Shown: positions 10,481 to 22,545, counted from the stretch's first letter. The stretch: 64,000 bases of DNA from Proteles cristata cristata (GCA_017311185.1 JAESUZ010004792.1:620001-684000); one strand, 5' to 3'. The notes: a model not told the origin generated them from the letters alone. A program made the numbers and translations.

Positions 10481-11261
10481 GCTGCCTCTGGAAGCACACC
10501 TGCTCACTTTCTAAGGCCCTGGAGCCCTAGTTTCCATTATTGTGTCACTTTGGTGGCAAGTTCCGAGATCCAAGGGCTACCAGGGAAGAAAAAAGAAGGA
10601 AATAGAGTCCCCCTATCCCTCAACCCTGCTGTCAGGCAAGGGAGCAATCTTGAAGGTTGAAACTCCCAGCAGACAGGAGGCTGACAGCCTATCTGTATTG
10701 GGGCACAATTGTTCTGACAGGTTTATCAGCAGCCGGGTGCCTGCAATAAGATGTAAAACATGGGCTTTTGTTTCTAGAGGAAAAGCTGCTGCTAAAAGGC
10801 TGTTAAGATATTTTATCTGAAAGGCCTGGAGCAGGGATTTCTGGGAAAAGGTCCCATGAGGCCAACTGCACTCAGGATATTCTCTTCTACTTAGATTCTC
10901 CCAGCCCCAAACCCTTAGTCTCCAATCTTCCCAAACACTTTCAGAGACTTCCTTTTTTTTTTTCTGGCTACTGTCCTATGATTGGTAGGAAATGTGGGAC
11001 CAGCCCTTGATGAAAAACCTCCCTAAACAAGAGGTTGAGTCTTAGAGTTCATGAGATCCATGCAACCTGATGCACATGATGGGGAACATAAGGTACAAAG
11101 AATCATTGAGATTGAATCCTCTGCCCTAAGAGTCGGGCTGCCAGGATAAGGAGCAATCATAGTTCTATCCAGGTTAATGTTGCATTTTGAGAAAAGGGCA
11201 AGCTACTTTCTAGAACAAACATGGAATCATAAAGTATTTGACCCAAGAAAGACTATAAAGG
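10481..11261. other. Repeat-free stretch, possible conserved element at about 10640-10830
   Basis: No repeat is recognised. The part at 10640-10830 contains an 'acaattgtt' SOX-like core, a TTATC (GATA) core, 'gcaataaga', and 'ttaagatattttatct' in a compact block. It keeps a balanced composition in the middle of decayed DNA. This is only a candidate regulatory sequence; no experiment or alignment supports it here. A T run lies at 10952-10963. Confidence 0.35.
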
Positions 11262-11360
11262 CTGACACAACTTCCTAATCTGTCACTTGAGGTGACTGTC
11301 ACCCATGGTGAGTAAATGATGTGCCCAAGATCACATAGATACTAAGTTTTATCTAAGTAA
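11262..11360 (-). repeat. MIR SINE fragment, reverse
   Basis: The block includes 'gatgtgcccaagatcacata' followed by 'gatactaagttttat', which is the conserved MIR core in reverse complement. Only about 100 bases are recognisable. Confidence 0.5.
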
Positions 11361-12094
11361 CACTTTTTCTTCCCACTTAATTAGCTCCTGTTTATCTTTC
11401 AAACTAAGTTTGAGTATAACAATTGGTTCCCTGACTCCTACAGCCTCTGGCTAAGCTGGGGTCCTCCTTTACTACCATGTCACCATGGTTTACTTCCTAT
11501 AACCATGACATACTTACCATGAATCTTACCTCCCTCTGGGCAGGAACCAGGTACAATTTCTCTAGGTTTCCTTTGTATCTAACACAGGCTGGCATTAGGT
11601 GAAAACTTGCTAAAAATGGCATCATTCAAACTTTCAGGTGAAATCTTCCCCCTCCTCTTCCAGTTCTACCTCCAATATGTTAGGCGGCCTGTCCACTACT
11701 GAAATGTAAATTCCCTGCAGGAAGGCAGGAGAGATGGGGGCAATGGTGTCATGTACATTCACTGGCTAATAGTGAGCAAAAGAGTTTCCGCAGGTTGGGG
11801 TGGGGGGCGGATGGTGAAGGGAAACTCTTCCACATCCCCACTTTAGTTAAAATGCTACTTAAATGGAATTTCTTGCTGCTCTCCTCATCTTCTAGTGACT
11901 AGCATCATCTGGGAAAGAGATGACGTCTCTCTGATGGTCATGTCTCACACCATCACTCAATCTCTCACAGCCTGCTGTGCAAAGCAGAAACAGAGCAGTA
12001 ACTCTGAGTTTCTGCTACTGCAGTGAAGAAAGATGAGGAAACCTATTTTCAGGGTGGCTAAGCATGAAATAGAAAGAGGGGAGGAAAACCCATA
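11361..12094. other. Unclassified stretch with a G-rich run
   Basis: No repeat or gene is recognised. Four G runs at about 11796-11822 could fold as a G-quadruplex. Confidence 0.5.
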
Positions 12095-12330
12095 CCTATT
12101 TGGCATCTATTATGTACCAGTTTCCATCCTCATATTTTCATGTTTTCTTTTTAAATTTTAACAAGGTGTGAGGGTAGATATTATTACCTCCACTATATGG
12201 ATTAGGACACCAAGACTAGTAAATTGCTTATGGAAACACAGCTACTGTGTGGCTGAGCTACAGTTAGAACCCAGATCAATTTGATACAATTATTCCCTTC
12301 TTCTACCACCATTCTCTGCCGCCTTTCCAG
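12095..12330 (-). repeat. MIR SINE, reverse
   Basis: The landmarks are 'ggcatctattatgtaccagt', 'attattacctccactatatg', 'acaccaagactagtaaattg', 'cacagctactgtgtggctga' and 'gctacagttagaacccag'. It is an ancient, almost complete reverse-complement copy. Confidence 0.7.
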
Positions 12331-13835
12331 AAACTAAAGTCCCATTTATCTATGTTCTAGTACCCTAATATTTCCAGGCTTTCCTAAAGGTCACTGTCTT
12401 CCCCCAGTACCTTTACTTTTGTCTTGCTATCTCAAATGAGCTGTATTCCACCTAGGAGATAGCAAAGTTGTACACTGACAATTAGCCCTCTTTGTTAGAA
12501 CCATTGGAAACAAATATGTTTCCTAAAAATTCCAAAAAATGATCTTTTACTTAATGAGCATATGCAGAGGAAGAAGATATATGCATTGGTCCCAAGTCAC
12601 CAAATATTAAGTGACCTTCTACTTCATCGTACTCATTCCATTGGTTTACCCCAAAGCAACACAGAACCCTGGATAAGTCCAGAAGAATGACATCAAAATC
12701 ACTTCTACAAAGAACATTCTCTGTGTTGTCTTTCGTCAGGACTATATCATGGTATCAAGTATCAGCCTATGTGCAACACAGAAGTTCCATGGCCTTGACC
12801 ATGTGGCCTGTTTTGAAAGTGGCATCCTTTCAGGACATACAATAATTTGCCTACATTACACTCTGTAGTATTCACAGAATGGTGTGCAATCCCCTGAATA
12901 TAAAAGCAAGAAAAGAAATGATTTGCCAGTGGCATCATGACTAATCCAGGGTACTTACGCATTATGTACTACAACTTTTAAATGAAATTTGAATGACTTG
13001 TTCATAGCCCCATCTTCCAGGTGGAAAAAATGGCCTATACTAGTGAGAAGAGTTCTTTAAAGACAACCTTATCACATACGGAGTGGCAAACTAATAGTGA
13101 TTCCAGAGCTGGCAGGTGTCAAGCTTGTATCCCCTTTATCAGGTGTACTGTCAGTTAATCTCTCTCTTAAAAAGCAGGTATACTGGGTTTCTGTAAAAAG
13201 CAATGACTGCTTCAGTCTACAGTTATTCATGACTTTAAACTTGAGGTTTTCCCAAATGTGCACAAGACTCTTAGCATGGCTCTCCGTAGCAGCCACTGCA
13301 AACACAGAACTAATGAAGGTCAAAGCTCATAAGTCATCATGGAGGTAGGCAGCTTTGGTAAGTTATGAACTCAGAGCAGTTTTATTATCCCAGTGCAACC
13401 CATTACAGCATCATTAGCAAGAAAATAGCATTCTAGATATTAATATGTGTAATAATTTCACTAATAAACCTGTTTTCCAAAATGAAAAATCCCTCCATGG
13501 ATCATTTTAAAGGTGCCACTTGGCCAGAGTTTGCTACTTTTGTGAACAAAGTATCTTGAATGGCTTCCAGCTCTGATCATCCTTTCCTCAGATACACCCA
13601 CCTACAAAAGCTTCACTTTTTCCAACATGAATGTGTTGTCCTTCAGAAGCCTAGAACTTCCTTTGAATTTATAGCCATAAATTTGTATTATATATTTTCT
13701 ATATATAAACTTTTTTGATTTGAAACAATTCCACTGAAGAGATGTCTTTTGCTTATGAGATATGGCTTCCACAACTTTAAAAAGTCATGTTAAGTTATAG
13801 CTTCAAAGAAGATAAATGGTTATTTGTATTCAACT
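12331..13835. other. Unclassified unique-looking DNA
   Basis: About 1.5 kb without a repeat I can name. Paired 83-codon frames on opposite strands at 13072-13348 overlap nearly completely and resemble no protein family. AT-rich alternating sequence occurs at 13680-13710. Confidence 0.5.
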
Positions 13836-13837
13836 CT

Positions 13838-14039
13838 CAGGCACTGAGGGCCTCAATAAGATTGTACAGACAGAAATGTCAGAGCCCTGATCCTTGAGTC
13901 ACTTGCAATCTAGCAACAGAGAACTACATTAGAAAGTCCAGTCCAATACAGTAAGCTTTTGCACAGGTTGCTAAGAAGGTGCTTTGAGGGTGGGTGACCA
14001 GGGAAGGGATCCTTAAAGAAGGGACAGTAGAGCTAAGCT
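13838..14039 (-). repeat. L2 LINE, left part (split by an L1M)
   Basis: Reverse-complement L2 3' sequence ('ggcactgagggcctcaataa', 'cagagccctgatccttgagt', 'agggaagggatccttaaaga') stops at a T-rich junction. It resumes at 15062, on the far side of the old L1 at 14040-15060. Confidence 0.6.
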
Positions 14040-15060
14040 TTTCTTTTCTTTTCTTTTCTTTTATGTTGTTTTTATTTTTTAATATTGTAACAATTGTGTT
14101 GAGATATACTTGAAATAAACAGAATATACACAAAGTATACAATTTGATATATTTTGATATGTGTGTATACTCATGAAAATACATGCCATGATCAAAATAA
14201 TGAACATAGTCATTAACCCAAAGTGTCTTCATGCTCATTTGTAACCTTTCCTTCTTCCCTCCCCTCTTTAACCTCCCCTCCTCAGGCAAACTCTGATTCA
14301 CTTTCTGTCACTATACTTTCCATTTCCTGGAATTTTACATAAATGCAATCATACAGCACATGCTTTTTTTTTTTTTTTTGGTCTGCCTTCATTCATCAGC
14401 ATAATTGTTCAGAGTTTCCGATGTTGTAGCATTTATGGATAGTTGTTCCTGTTTATCACTGCCAACATTCCATTGTATGACTCCCCCTGAAGATGGGCAT
14501 CTGGTATTGTTTCTAGGTTTTGGCTGCTACAAACAAACCATATGAATATCCATGTGTAAGTCTTTGTGTAAACATATACTTTCATTTATCTTGATTAAAT
14601 GACTAGGTGTGTAATGGCTGGATCATGTGGTAGGTATATATTCAATTTTGTTTTAAGAAACTGCCAAGCTATTTTTCAAGTGGTCATACCATTTTATATT
14701 CCAAGTAGTAATGCAGGAGAGTTCCAACTGTTCAACATATTTACCAACACTTGGTGTGGTCAGTCTTTTTAATACGAACCATTCTAATTGATGTGTAGTG
14801 ATACCACATTGTGGTATTAACTTGTATTTCACTGTTGAATAACCACATTAAAAACACTTTTCATGTATTTGCCATCTGTATATCTTCTTTGGTGAAGTGT
14901 CCATTCAAACTTTGTGTCCATTTTTTTTTCTATTGTGTGCTTTTTCATTATTGAGTTTTGAGAATTCTGTATATAATCTGTATATAAATCCTTTATCAGA
15001 TAGATGATGTGCAAATATTTTTTCCATCTGAGGTTTGTCTTTTCACTTACAGCTGAGTTT
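14040..15060 (-). repeat. L1M LINE, 3' end with tail
   Basis: The left end is a T-rich tail including a (TTTTC)n run at 14040-14061. It is followed by the reverse-complement L1M 3' region: 'gtcattaacccaaagtgtct', 'aattttacataaatgcaatc', 'tcattcatcagcataattgt', 'ccattgtatgactccccct', 'caaactttgtgtccattttt' and 'aatcctttatcagatagatg'. It interrupts an L2 copy and so is younger than it. The frames are broken. Confidence 0.85.
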
Positions 15061-15061
15061 T

Positions 15062-15440
15062 GAAAGATAAGAAGTAAAAAACTATGGAATTATGTTGGAA
15101 ATCATTCCAAGACTTTCAAAATAACACAAAGGAATGGGGAAGAAGAGGTGAAAGAAGCTGGTGCACTCTGAAAACTGCCAACAGTTTTAGATGGCTTGGG
15201 TGTGGAGTACCTAGAAGGCAGTGGCAGAAGATGGCTGGAGGAGTCATTATCCTTAAAGTGACAATAAGCCAACCAAGAATGTTAAACTGGGGAAGGCCAT
15301 AACCAGATCTGCATTTTAGAAAGATCGCTAATGTAATAATATGGAAAGAATAGGGAGTTGGGAATTAGAAAGACCATTGAAAAAAGATAGTATAGAACTG
15401 ACACCAGTTCAAACTATCTTTTTTTTTTTTTGTAAGGAAA
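15062..15440 (-). repeat. L2 LINE, right part
   Basis: This continues the L2 copy that begins at 13838. 'ggaaggccataaccagatct' and 'gcattttagaaagatcgcta' are the diagnostic reverse-complement L2 phrase also seen near 27390. The end is followed by a T run at 15420-15431. Confidence 0.6.
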
Positions 15441-15649
15441 GGGGACCTCTAAATAAATACTAAAAGAATTGGAGCAGGTTGAAGTAGAATGGAGACAGCT
15501 AAATGGAAAAATATGCCTCATCTACCCAGATAGTAGTGTTGCCGAGCTTCCAGTGGGTAAGAGACATGCTTTGCAATGTGTTTTTCTAGCTTTAAGATGG
15601 ATTGATATTGACCAATCACATTCAGATCCAAATTTAAGAAACTGTTTAA
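15441..15649. other. Short unclassified stretch
   Basis: It may be a further L2 remnant ('gagcaggttgaagtagaatg'), but the similarity is too weak to call. Confidence 0.3.
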
Positions 15650-15840
15650 CATAACCACTAAGCTTCAGGCTCTGTTCTAGGCCTCTATATACTTATGATT
15701 TTGCTTAATCCTCTCAATAATCCAGAAAAGAAAAGGTTGACGTTGATTTTATTAATGAGGAAAGTGAGATTTGGAGAAATTAAGTGGCTTCCCCAAGGCT
15801 CCAGCTCTAGTGAGTAGCAAAGCAGATTCTTTATCCAAAT
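15650..15840 (-). repeat. MIR SINE, reverse
   Basis: The order 'gcttaatcctctcaataatc', 'ttattaatgaggaaagtgag', 'ggagaaattaagtggcttcc' and 'ctagtgagtagcaaagcag' is the reverse-complement MIR core. Confidence 0.75.
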
Positions 15841-16136
15841 TCAGATTTTTTATGGGCATCTTCTGCATATGCCAGAAACTGGCTAGAGTTAGTTTGACTT
15901 AAAGAAAGGCCAACTGGTCTATATAGTGACAAACTCCCAGTCCTTGACCTCATGAACACCTGTCCCCAAAGGCACCATTAGGAGGATGATGACCATCTGT
16001 TCCCCACACTCACCTAAAGCACAGCAGGAGAAAATTGGCACAAAGTAGAGCTGTAAGAATGTCAGTTCATAAATTATTAATAAAACAAGTTTTTGCATGA
16101 AGGGTTAGTGAGGCACTAGGACAAATTTTTAATAAA

Positions 16137-16385
16137 ATATCTAATATTTATTGAATTTTTCTTCCAAGTACTAAGGACTTTACATGGAATATTTTATTGT
16201 ATTCTTGTGATAACCTTATGGGCATAGATACTATTATAGTGCCTCATTTGCAAATGAGGATTACAAATCCTTGCAGATTCCAAGTAATAAGCCATGCCTG
16301 TGTTATACAATTAGAAAGTGGCTGGGCGGGAATTTGAATCAGTGTCTGTCTGACTCCAGCCATGTAACAGTTGCTGCCTCTTGGG
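16137..16385 (-). repeat. MIR SINE, reverse, nearly complete
   Basis: It runs from 'atatttattgaatttttctt' through 'ggactttacatggaatattt', 'tgtgataaccttatgggcat', 'gcaaatgaggattacaaatc', 'gggaatttgaatcagtgtct' and 'gactccagccatgtaacag'. This is one of the best preserved MIR copies in the window. Confidence 0.8.
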
Positions 16386-17021
16386 CAGACCTGTGCTTTC
16401 TACTGGAAGATACATAAGGGCAGATCGGATACATGTCCATGTGTCCTGGAGGCAGGGCAATGTAGAACATGACCATTCTTGGGAGTGAAAACCCTAGCTC
16501 TCCTGAAGCAACAGGTGGTTATAAAATAAATTATCCCAAGAATGCCAGCCTCTGTCACCAATGATGGCCCAGAGCAGACATCTGTAGAACAGATGGTGCT
16601 TTCCAAAGAAGAGAACAGCCACAAATGGCAGCTTCCTCCTGGAGACAGCAAAGACCTCCTCCCAATCTCAATAGGTTCAGAGGACATCTTACAGTAGCAG
16701 GGCCATCTGAAACCCTCTTCCCACTCCCCTGCCTGCCACTCTCACAACATCCCCCTTCCCACAGGCCCTGACTTTTCCAGAGTCCATGGTGCTCTACAAG
16801 TGCTCCTCCATAAGCCCCACCAGCATCCCCACTAACACCAACTCCTCTGCTGTGGCTCTGGCCGAACCCAGTTGGCACGGTCAGGCTTTGGCCCAATACG
16901 TTCCAGTGACCAGGAGGCCTCACTCACTCAGTGCTCACTCTGTTTCTTGCCAAGCTTTCTCATTCATCCTCCTTTTTCCCTGATTTCCATTTTCGCCTTC
17001 ATTTTCTAATAGTGACTGAGG
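16386..17021. other. Unclassified stretch
   Basis: Slightly GC-richer DNA. Overlapping frames of 95 and 122 codons occur on the minus strand and 65 on the plus strand at 16400-16983, without any recognisable domain, so they are left uncalled. Confidence 0.5.
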
Positions 17022-18040
17022 ATAAACTATGTGGCCAGACCTGGGTCAGGCATGGGGGCGCACTGGGGAATAATCTTCTCCAGAAGCTTGTAGTCTAGTT
17101 ATGGGGACAGACATAAAACAAATGCTCCAAAGCTCCATAGGGAAGCACTGGGAATAAAAGAACTTGTAATGAGGCACTGGGAGGGGAAGAGCAGAGGCTT
17201 TACTGAGAAAATGATATTTAGGATGAAACATGAGAGACAAGCATAAATTCATTAGGAGCAGGAGAGCAGCGTAGTGGAAGGAACAACATGCACACAATTC
17301 TCAAGCATGGAAGGAGCTTCGTGGGTTTGTTAAATGATCTGAAAGAACAATGTGGCTGGAGAATGATTTGCAAAGGCAGGCAGGACTTGCTAAACTGTGG
17401 AAGATTCTGAACTTTAGAAGAATTTGGGAAGAAGACATATGTTTGGAAATGGAGAATTCAAGGTCCAGTTTACAGTTTTAAATGTTCTCCATGATCAGAG
17501 ATTGTAGTATAGACTTGGAAGGAGTGGCGGGTGAGGTCGCAGTGAATTGTGTATAGGAAACAGGAGAACCAGTTCAGGGGGTTATTATGGTAATTCAGGG
17601 GAGAGAGGATGATGACGATGTTCCTGATAAAGAAGGAGGAGGATGGTAGCTGAACCTCAAGTAGCAGTAGTGGATATGGAGAGAAACAGATATTCAGGTG
17701 GTAGATCACGGAAGTTGGCAATTGGTGGGCACCGGGGTGGCTTAGTCGGTTAAGCGTCTGACTTTCGCTCAGGTCATGATCTCGCGGTTCTGGGTTCGAG
17801 CCCCGCGTCGGGCTCTGTGCTGACTGCCAGCTCAGAGCCTGGAACTTGTTTCAGAGTCTGTGACTCCCTCTCTCTCTGACCCTCACCTGCTCACCTCTCT
17901 CTCTCTCTCTCTCTCCTAGAAATAAATAAAACATTAAAAATTAAAAAAAAAAAAAAAGAAGTTGGCAATTGGATAGACTCTGGAGGGCAGAAGAGAGGGA
18001 GGTGTCAGGGATGACTCCCAGGTTTCTGGCAAGAGCAACT
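17022..18040 (-). repeat. L2 LINE, long 3' half, split by a SINE
   Basis: Reverse-complement L2 order is well kept: 'gaagcttgtagtctagttat', 'ggggacagacataaaacaaa', 'gatgaaacatgagagacaag', 'aatgatttgcaaaggcaggc', 'gttattatggtaattcaggg' and finally 'gggatgactcccaggtttct'. The CAN-SINE at 17726-17957 is inserted in it with a perfect duplication of the target. Confidence 0.8.
17726..17957 (+). repeat. Young CAN-SINE (SINEC, feline type) with perfect 15-bp target duplication
   Basis: The tRNA-derived head with A and B boxes ('tggcttagtcggttaagcgt', 'ggttctgggttcgagcccc') is followed by a (TC)n region, 'aaataaataaaacatt' and a poly(A) tail. Identical 15-bp copies of 'gaagttggcaattgg' flank it at 17711-17725 and 17958-17972. 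Many CpG sites are retained, suggesting recent insertion. It belongs to the variant group with 'tgctgactgccagctcagag' and 'tctgtgactccctc'. Confidence 0.95.
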
Positions 18041-18384
18041 TCTCCTCCTCCACATCACTCCAATATGCTGTCTCCATCTCTCTTCCCAGCTCATCAAAGA
18101 AATAAGAGTGCAGGCAACCCAGAGAATAGAATATTGCAGCATTAATGCTATTTTTGTACAGTAAAACCTGGAGATAAAATCTCCCAACTTGTTATATAAG
18201 AAGTGGGAAATGTCAGGAGATAAATTTCCTCCAGCGTTAGGGTTTCCAATTTGTTTCTGGTGAGACCTGACACCTGTGCTTTGCCTCCCATAGAGGAGGG
18301 AAGAACATACCTTGGGCCACCCTTGCTGGCCTGTGTCCCTTGGAGGTATAAGAATCTGCAGAATTTATTCTGGATTTCAGATCA
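18041..18384. other. Unclassified stretch
   Basis: It may be the far end of the preceding L2, but no specific phrase is recognised. Confidence 0.4.
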
Positions 18385-18807
18385 AAAAATTTTATGCTGA
18401 TTTATTTGATTATTAGAAAAAAATTGAGGCATATTCCACATGCCACACAATTCACCCACTTAAAGAATACAATTCAATACTTTTTAGTGTGTTTGTACAG
18501 AGTTGTGCAATCACCATCACAATCAGTGTTAGGATATGTTCACCACCCATCAAAGAAACTCCATACTCATTATCTGTCACTCTCAATTTTCCCCCAATCC
18601 CTCCCTTTCTTAGTCCTGGGCAATTACTAACTTACTTGTTGTCTCTATAGAGATGCACATTCTGGATATTTTACATAAATGAAATCATATATTATGTAGT
18701 ATTTTGTGTCTATCTTCATTCATTTAGTAAAGTGTTTTCAAAGCTCACCTGCCTTACATCATGTATCAGTACTTCATTCTTTATGACCAAATAATATTCC
18801 ATTATAT
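18385..18807 (-). repeat. L1M LINE 3' region, left part of a nested host
   Basis: Reverse-complement L1M 3'UTR/ORF2 end: 'attgaggcatattccacatg', 'ttcacccacttaaagaatac', 'gtgcaatcaccatcacaatc', 'ttttacataaatgaaatcat' and 'attccattatatggatatag'. It is cut at 18824 by a SINE and at 19072 by L1 material. It resumes at 22905. Confidence 0.85.
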
Positions 18808-18824
18808 GGATATAGCATATTTAA

Positions 18825-19040
18825 TTTTTCTAATGTTTTCTGTTTATTTCTGAGAGAGAGAGAGAGAGACAGCATGAGCAGGAGAGGATCAGAGAGAGAG
18901 GGACACACAGAATCTGAAGCAGGCTCCAGGGTCTGAGCTGTCAGCACAGAGCCCAACGTGGGGCTCGAACCCATGAACTGTGTGATCATGTCGTGAGCTG
19001 AAGACGGACGCCCAACCGACTGAGCCACCGAGGTGCCCCA
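18825..19040 (-). repeat. CAN-SINE, reverse, with 17-bp target duplication
   Basis: Reading leftwards it has the head at 19040-19015, B box 'gggctcgaacccatgaactg' in reverse, a GA-rich block and a T-rich tail. The flanks 18808-18824 and 19041-19057 share 'ggatata.catatttaa' with one mismatch. It is inserted in the L1M host. Confidence 0.95.
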
Positions 19041-19072
19041 GGATATATCATATTTAAATTAACCACTCATCA

Positions 19073-19400
19073 TATTATGCTAAGCAAAATAAGTCAGTCA
19101 GAAAAAGACAAATACCATATGATTTCACTTCTATGCGGAATTAAGAAACAAAACAAATGAACATGGTAGGGGTGGGAAGAGAGGCAAACCAAGAAACAGA
19201 CTCTTAACTATAGAGAACAAACTGATGGCTATCAGAAAGGAGATGGGCAGGAGGATGGGTTAAATGGGTGACGGTATTAGGGAGGACACTTGTGATAGCA
19301 CTGGGTGTTGTATGTAAGTGATGAATCACTAAGTTCTATACCTGAAACTAATATTATGCTTTATGTAAACTGACTAGAATTTAAATAAAAACTTGGGAAT
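19073..19400 (+). repeat. Carnivore L1 3' terminal fragment
   Basis: It starts in the ORF2 tail ('tattatgctaagcaaaataa', 'gtcagtcagaaaaagacaaa', 'atgatttcacttctatgcgg') and ends with the L1 3'UTR ('gcactgggtgttgtatgtaa', 'gactagaatttaaataaaaa'). It is the same family as the fragment at 35900-36240. Confidence 0.85.
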
Positions 19401-19414
19401 AGATAAATTAATTA

Positions 19415-22343
19415 CTTTGGGGATGTGTCAAGTAAGAAATTACTGTGGTTGAGGTCAAGGAGGTTGTTTCCTGCTTTCTCCTCTAGGGTTTTGCTGGTTT
19501 CCTGTCTCACATTCAGGTCCTTTAAGCATTTTGAGTTTATTTTTGTGTATGGTGTGAGAAAATGATCTAGTTTCATTCTTCTGCATGTTGTTGTCCAGTT
19601 CTTCCAGCACCATCTGTTAAAGAGGCTGTCTTTTTTCCATTGGATACTCTTTCCCGCTTTGTCAAAGATTAGTTGGCCATACATTTGTGGGTCCAATTCT
19701 GAGTTCTCTATTCTATTCCATTTGTCTATATGTCTGTTTTTGCGCCAATGTCAAGACAATGACACATGACAAGACAATGTGTCTGTGTCTTGACAATGAC
19801 AGGTTTGTAGTAGAGGCTGAAGTCTGGGATAATGATGCCACCTGTTTTGGTTTTCTTCTTCAATATTACTTTGGCTATTCGGGAACTTTTGTGGCTCCAT
19901 ACAAATTCTAGTATAGTTTTTTCTAGCTTTGAGAAGAACGCTGGTGAAATTTGGACTGGGATTGTATTGAATGTGGAGATTGCTTTGGGTAGTAATGACA
20001 TTTTAACAATATTTATTCTTCCAACCCATGATTCTTTTCCAATTTCCTTCATAAGCTTTCTATAGTTTTCATCATACAGATCTCCTATATCTTTGGTTAG
20101 GTTTATTCCTAGGTATTTTATGGGTTTTTTGGTACAATTGTGAATGAGATCCATTTCTTGATTTCTCTTTCTGTTGCTTCATTATTGGTGTATAAAAATG
20201 CAACCGATTTCTGTATGTTGATTTTATACCCTGCAACTTTGCTGAATTCATGGCTCAGATCTAGTAGGCTTCTGGTGGAGTCTGTCAGGTTTTCTATGTA
20301 GAGTATCATGTCGTCTGTGAAAAGTGAAAGTTTGACATCTTCTTTGCCAAATCTGATGCCTTTTATTTCCTTTTGTTGTCTGCTGGTTGATGCTAGGACT
20401 TCCAGTAGTACGTTGAACAACAGTGGTGAGAGTAGACATCCTTGTCGTGTTCCTGATCTCAGGGGGAAAGCTCTCAGTTTTTCCCCATCGAGGATGGTGT
20501 TAGCTGAGGGCTTCTCATAGATGGCTTTTATGATGTTTAAGTAAGTTCATTGTGTCCCTACTTTCTCGAGGGTTTTTATTAAGAAGGATTACTGTATTTT
20601 GTCAAAGACTTTTTCAGCATCTATTGACAGGATCATATGGTTTTTATCTTTTCTGTTGTGAATGTGATGTATCGCATTGATTGATTTGCGAATATTGAAC
20701 CATCCTTGGAACCCAGGAACGAATCCCGCTTGATCACGGTGGATAATTCTTTTTATGTGCTGTTGCATTTGATTTGCAAGTATCTTGTTGAGGATTTTTG
20801 CATCCGTATTCATCAAGGATATTGGCCTGTAGTTCTCTTTTTTTGCTGGGTCTCTGTCTGGCTTGGGAATCAAAGTGATGCTGGCGTCATAGAAGAGTCT
20901 GGAAGTTTTCCTTCGATTTCTATTTTTTGGAATAGCTTGAGAAGAATGGGTATTAACTCTGTTTTAAATGTCTGGGAGAATTCCCCAGGGAAGCCATCTG
21001 GCCCAGGGCTCTTTTTGTTAGGAGATTTGTTATAACTGATTCAATTTCTTCACTAGTTATGGGTCTGTTCAACTTTTCTATTTCTTCCTGTGTGAATTTT
21101 GGTAGTGAGTGTGTGTTTAGGAATTTTTCCATTTTTCTAACTTATCCAGTTTGTTGGCATATAATTTTTCATAATATTCCTTGATAATTGCTTGTATTTC
21201 TGAGGGATTGGTTGTAATAAGTCCTTTTTTATTCAGGATTTTGTCTATTTGGGTGCTCTCTCTTTTCTTTTTGACACACCTCCAAAGGCAAGGGAATCAA
21301 AAGCAAAAATTGGGACCTCATCGGGATAAAAAGCTTCTGCACAGCAAAGGAAACAATCAATAAAACTAATAGGCAACCTGTGGAATGGGAAAAGATAGTT
21401 GCAAATGACATATCGGATAAAGGACTAGTATCCAAAATCTATAAGCAACTCACAAAACTCCACACCCAAAAAAACAAATAATCCAGTGAAGAAATGGGCA
21501 GAAGACATGAAAAGACACTTCTCCAAACAGGACATCCAGATGGCAAACAGACACATGAAACGAAGCTCAGCGTCCCTCATCATCAGGGAAATACAAATCA
21601 AAACCACACTGAGATATCACCTCACGCCAGTCAGAGAGGCTAAAATGAACAAATCAGGAGACTATAGATGCTGGCGAGGATGTGGAAAAACAGGCACCCT
21701 CCTACACTGTGGGTGAGAATGTAAACTGGTGCAGCCCCTCTGGAAAACAGTGTGGAGGTTCCTCAAAAAATTAACAATAGAACTCCCCTTTGACCCAACA
21801 ACAGCACTGCTAAGAATTTACCCAAGGGACTCAGGAGTGCTGAGGCATAGGGGCACATGTACCCCATGCTATGGACATAGCAGCACTCTCAACAATAGCC
21901 AAAACGTGGAAAGAGCCTAAGTGTCCATCAATGGACGAATGGATCAAGAAGATATGGTTCATCTATACAATGGAATACTACATGGCAATGAGAAAAGAAT
22001 GAAATCTGACCATTTGTAGCAACGCGGATGGAACCTGAGGGTGTTATGCTGAGTGAAAGAAGTCAGGCAGAGAAAGACAGATACCATATGTTTGCATGTA
22101 TAGGTGTATTGGGAGGAGCTTAATGGAGGACTGTGGGGGAGAATAAGGGGAAAAATAGTTGGGGAGAGGGAGGGAGGCAAACCATCAGAGACTCTTGAAT
22201 GCTGAGAACAAACTGAGGGCTGATGGGGGTAGAGGAGAGGGGAAGGGGAGTGATGGGCATGGGGCAGGCCACCTGAGGGGATGAACACTAGGTGTTATAT
22301 GGAAACCAATTTGACAATAAACTATTTAAGAAAAAAAAAGAAA
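19415..22343. mobile_element. 5'-inverted (twin-primed) L1 LINE
   Basis: Bases 19415-21273 are ORF2 in reverse complement; bases 21270-22343 continue L1 on the plus strand to the 3' end and a poly(A)-like tail. The inverted part encodes, on the minus strand, reverse transcriptase pieces such as '[19 protein letters not shown]' (20589-20873) and an intact-looking 'FTDDM' core (20118-20420). Stops and frameshifts separate the frames. The inversion boundary shares the 4-bp overlap 'ttga', and about 17 bases of L1 ('ttgacacat.cccaaag') are present on both sides. Both are typical of twin priming during target-primed reverse transcription. I see no clear target duplication. Confidence 0.9.
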
Positions 22344-22508
22344 GGAGACAGTCACAAAAACCAACATATTATATTATTCCATTTATATGAAATGGAATTA
22401 GGCAAACCTATAAAGACAGAAAGTAAATTAATAGTTGCTTAGGGCTGGAGAAAATGGGGCATGGTTTCTTTTTTAATTGTATTTTTTAAATATATTTTTT
22501 TATTTTAT

Positions 22509-22545
<37 letters not shown>

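Noticed and set aside
22127..22270. Purine-rich G-run sequence that could be a regulatory G-rich block
   Set aside because: It is the normal L1 3'UTR, found also at about 35670-35800 and 47830-47970.
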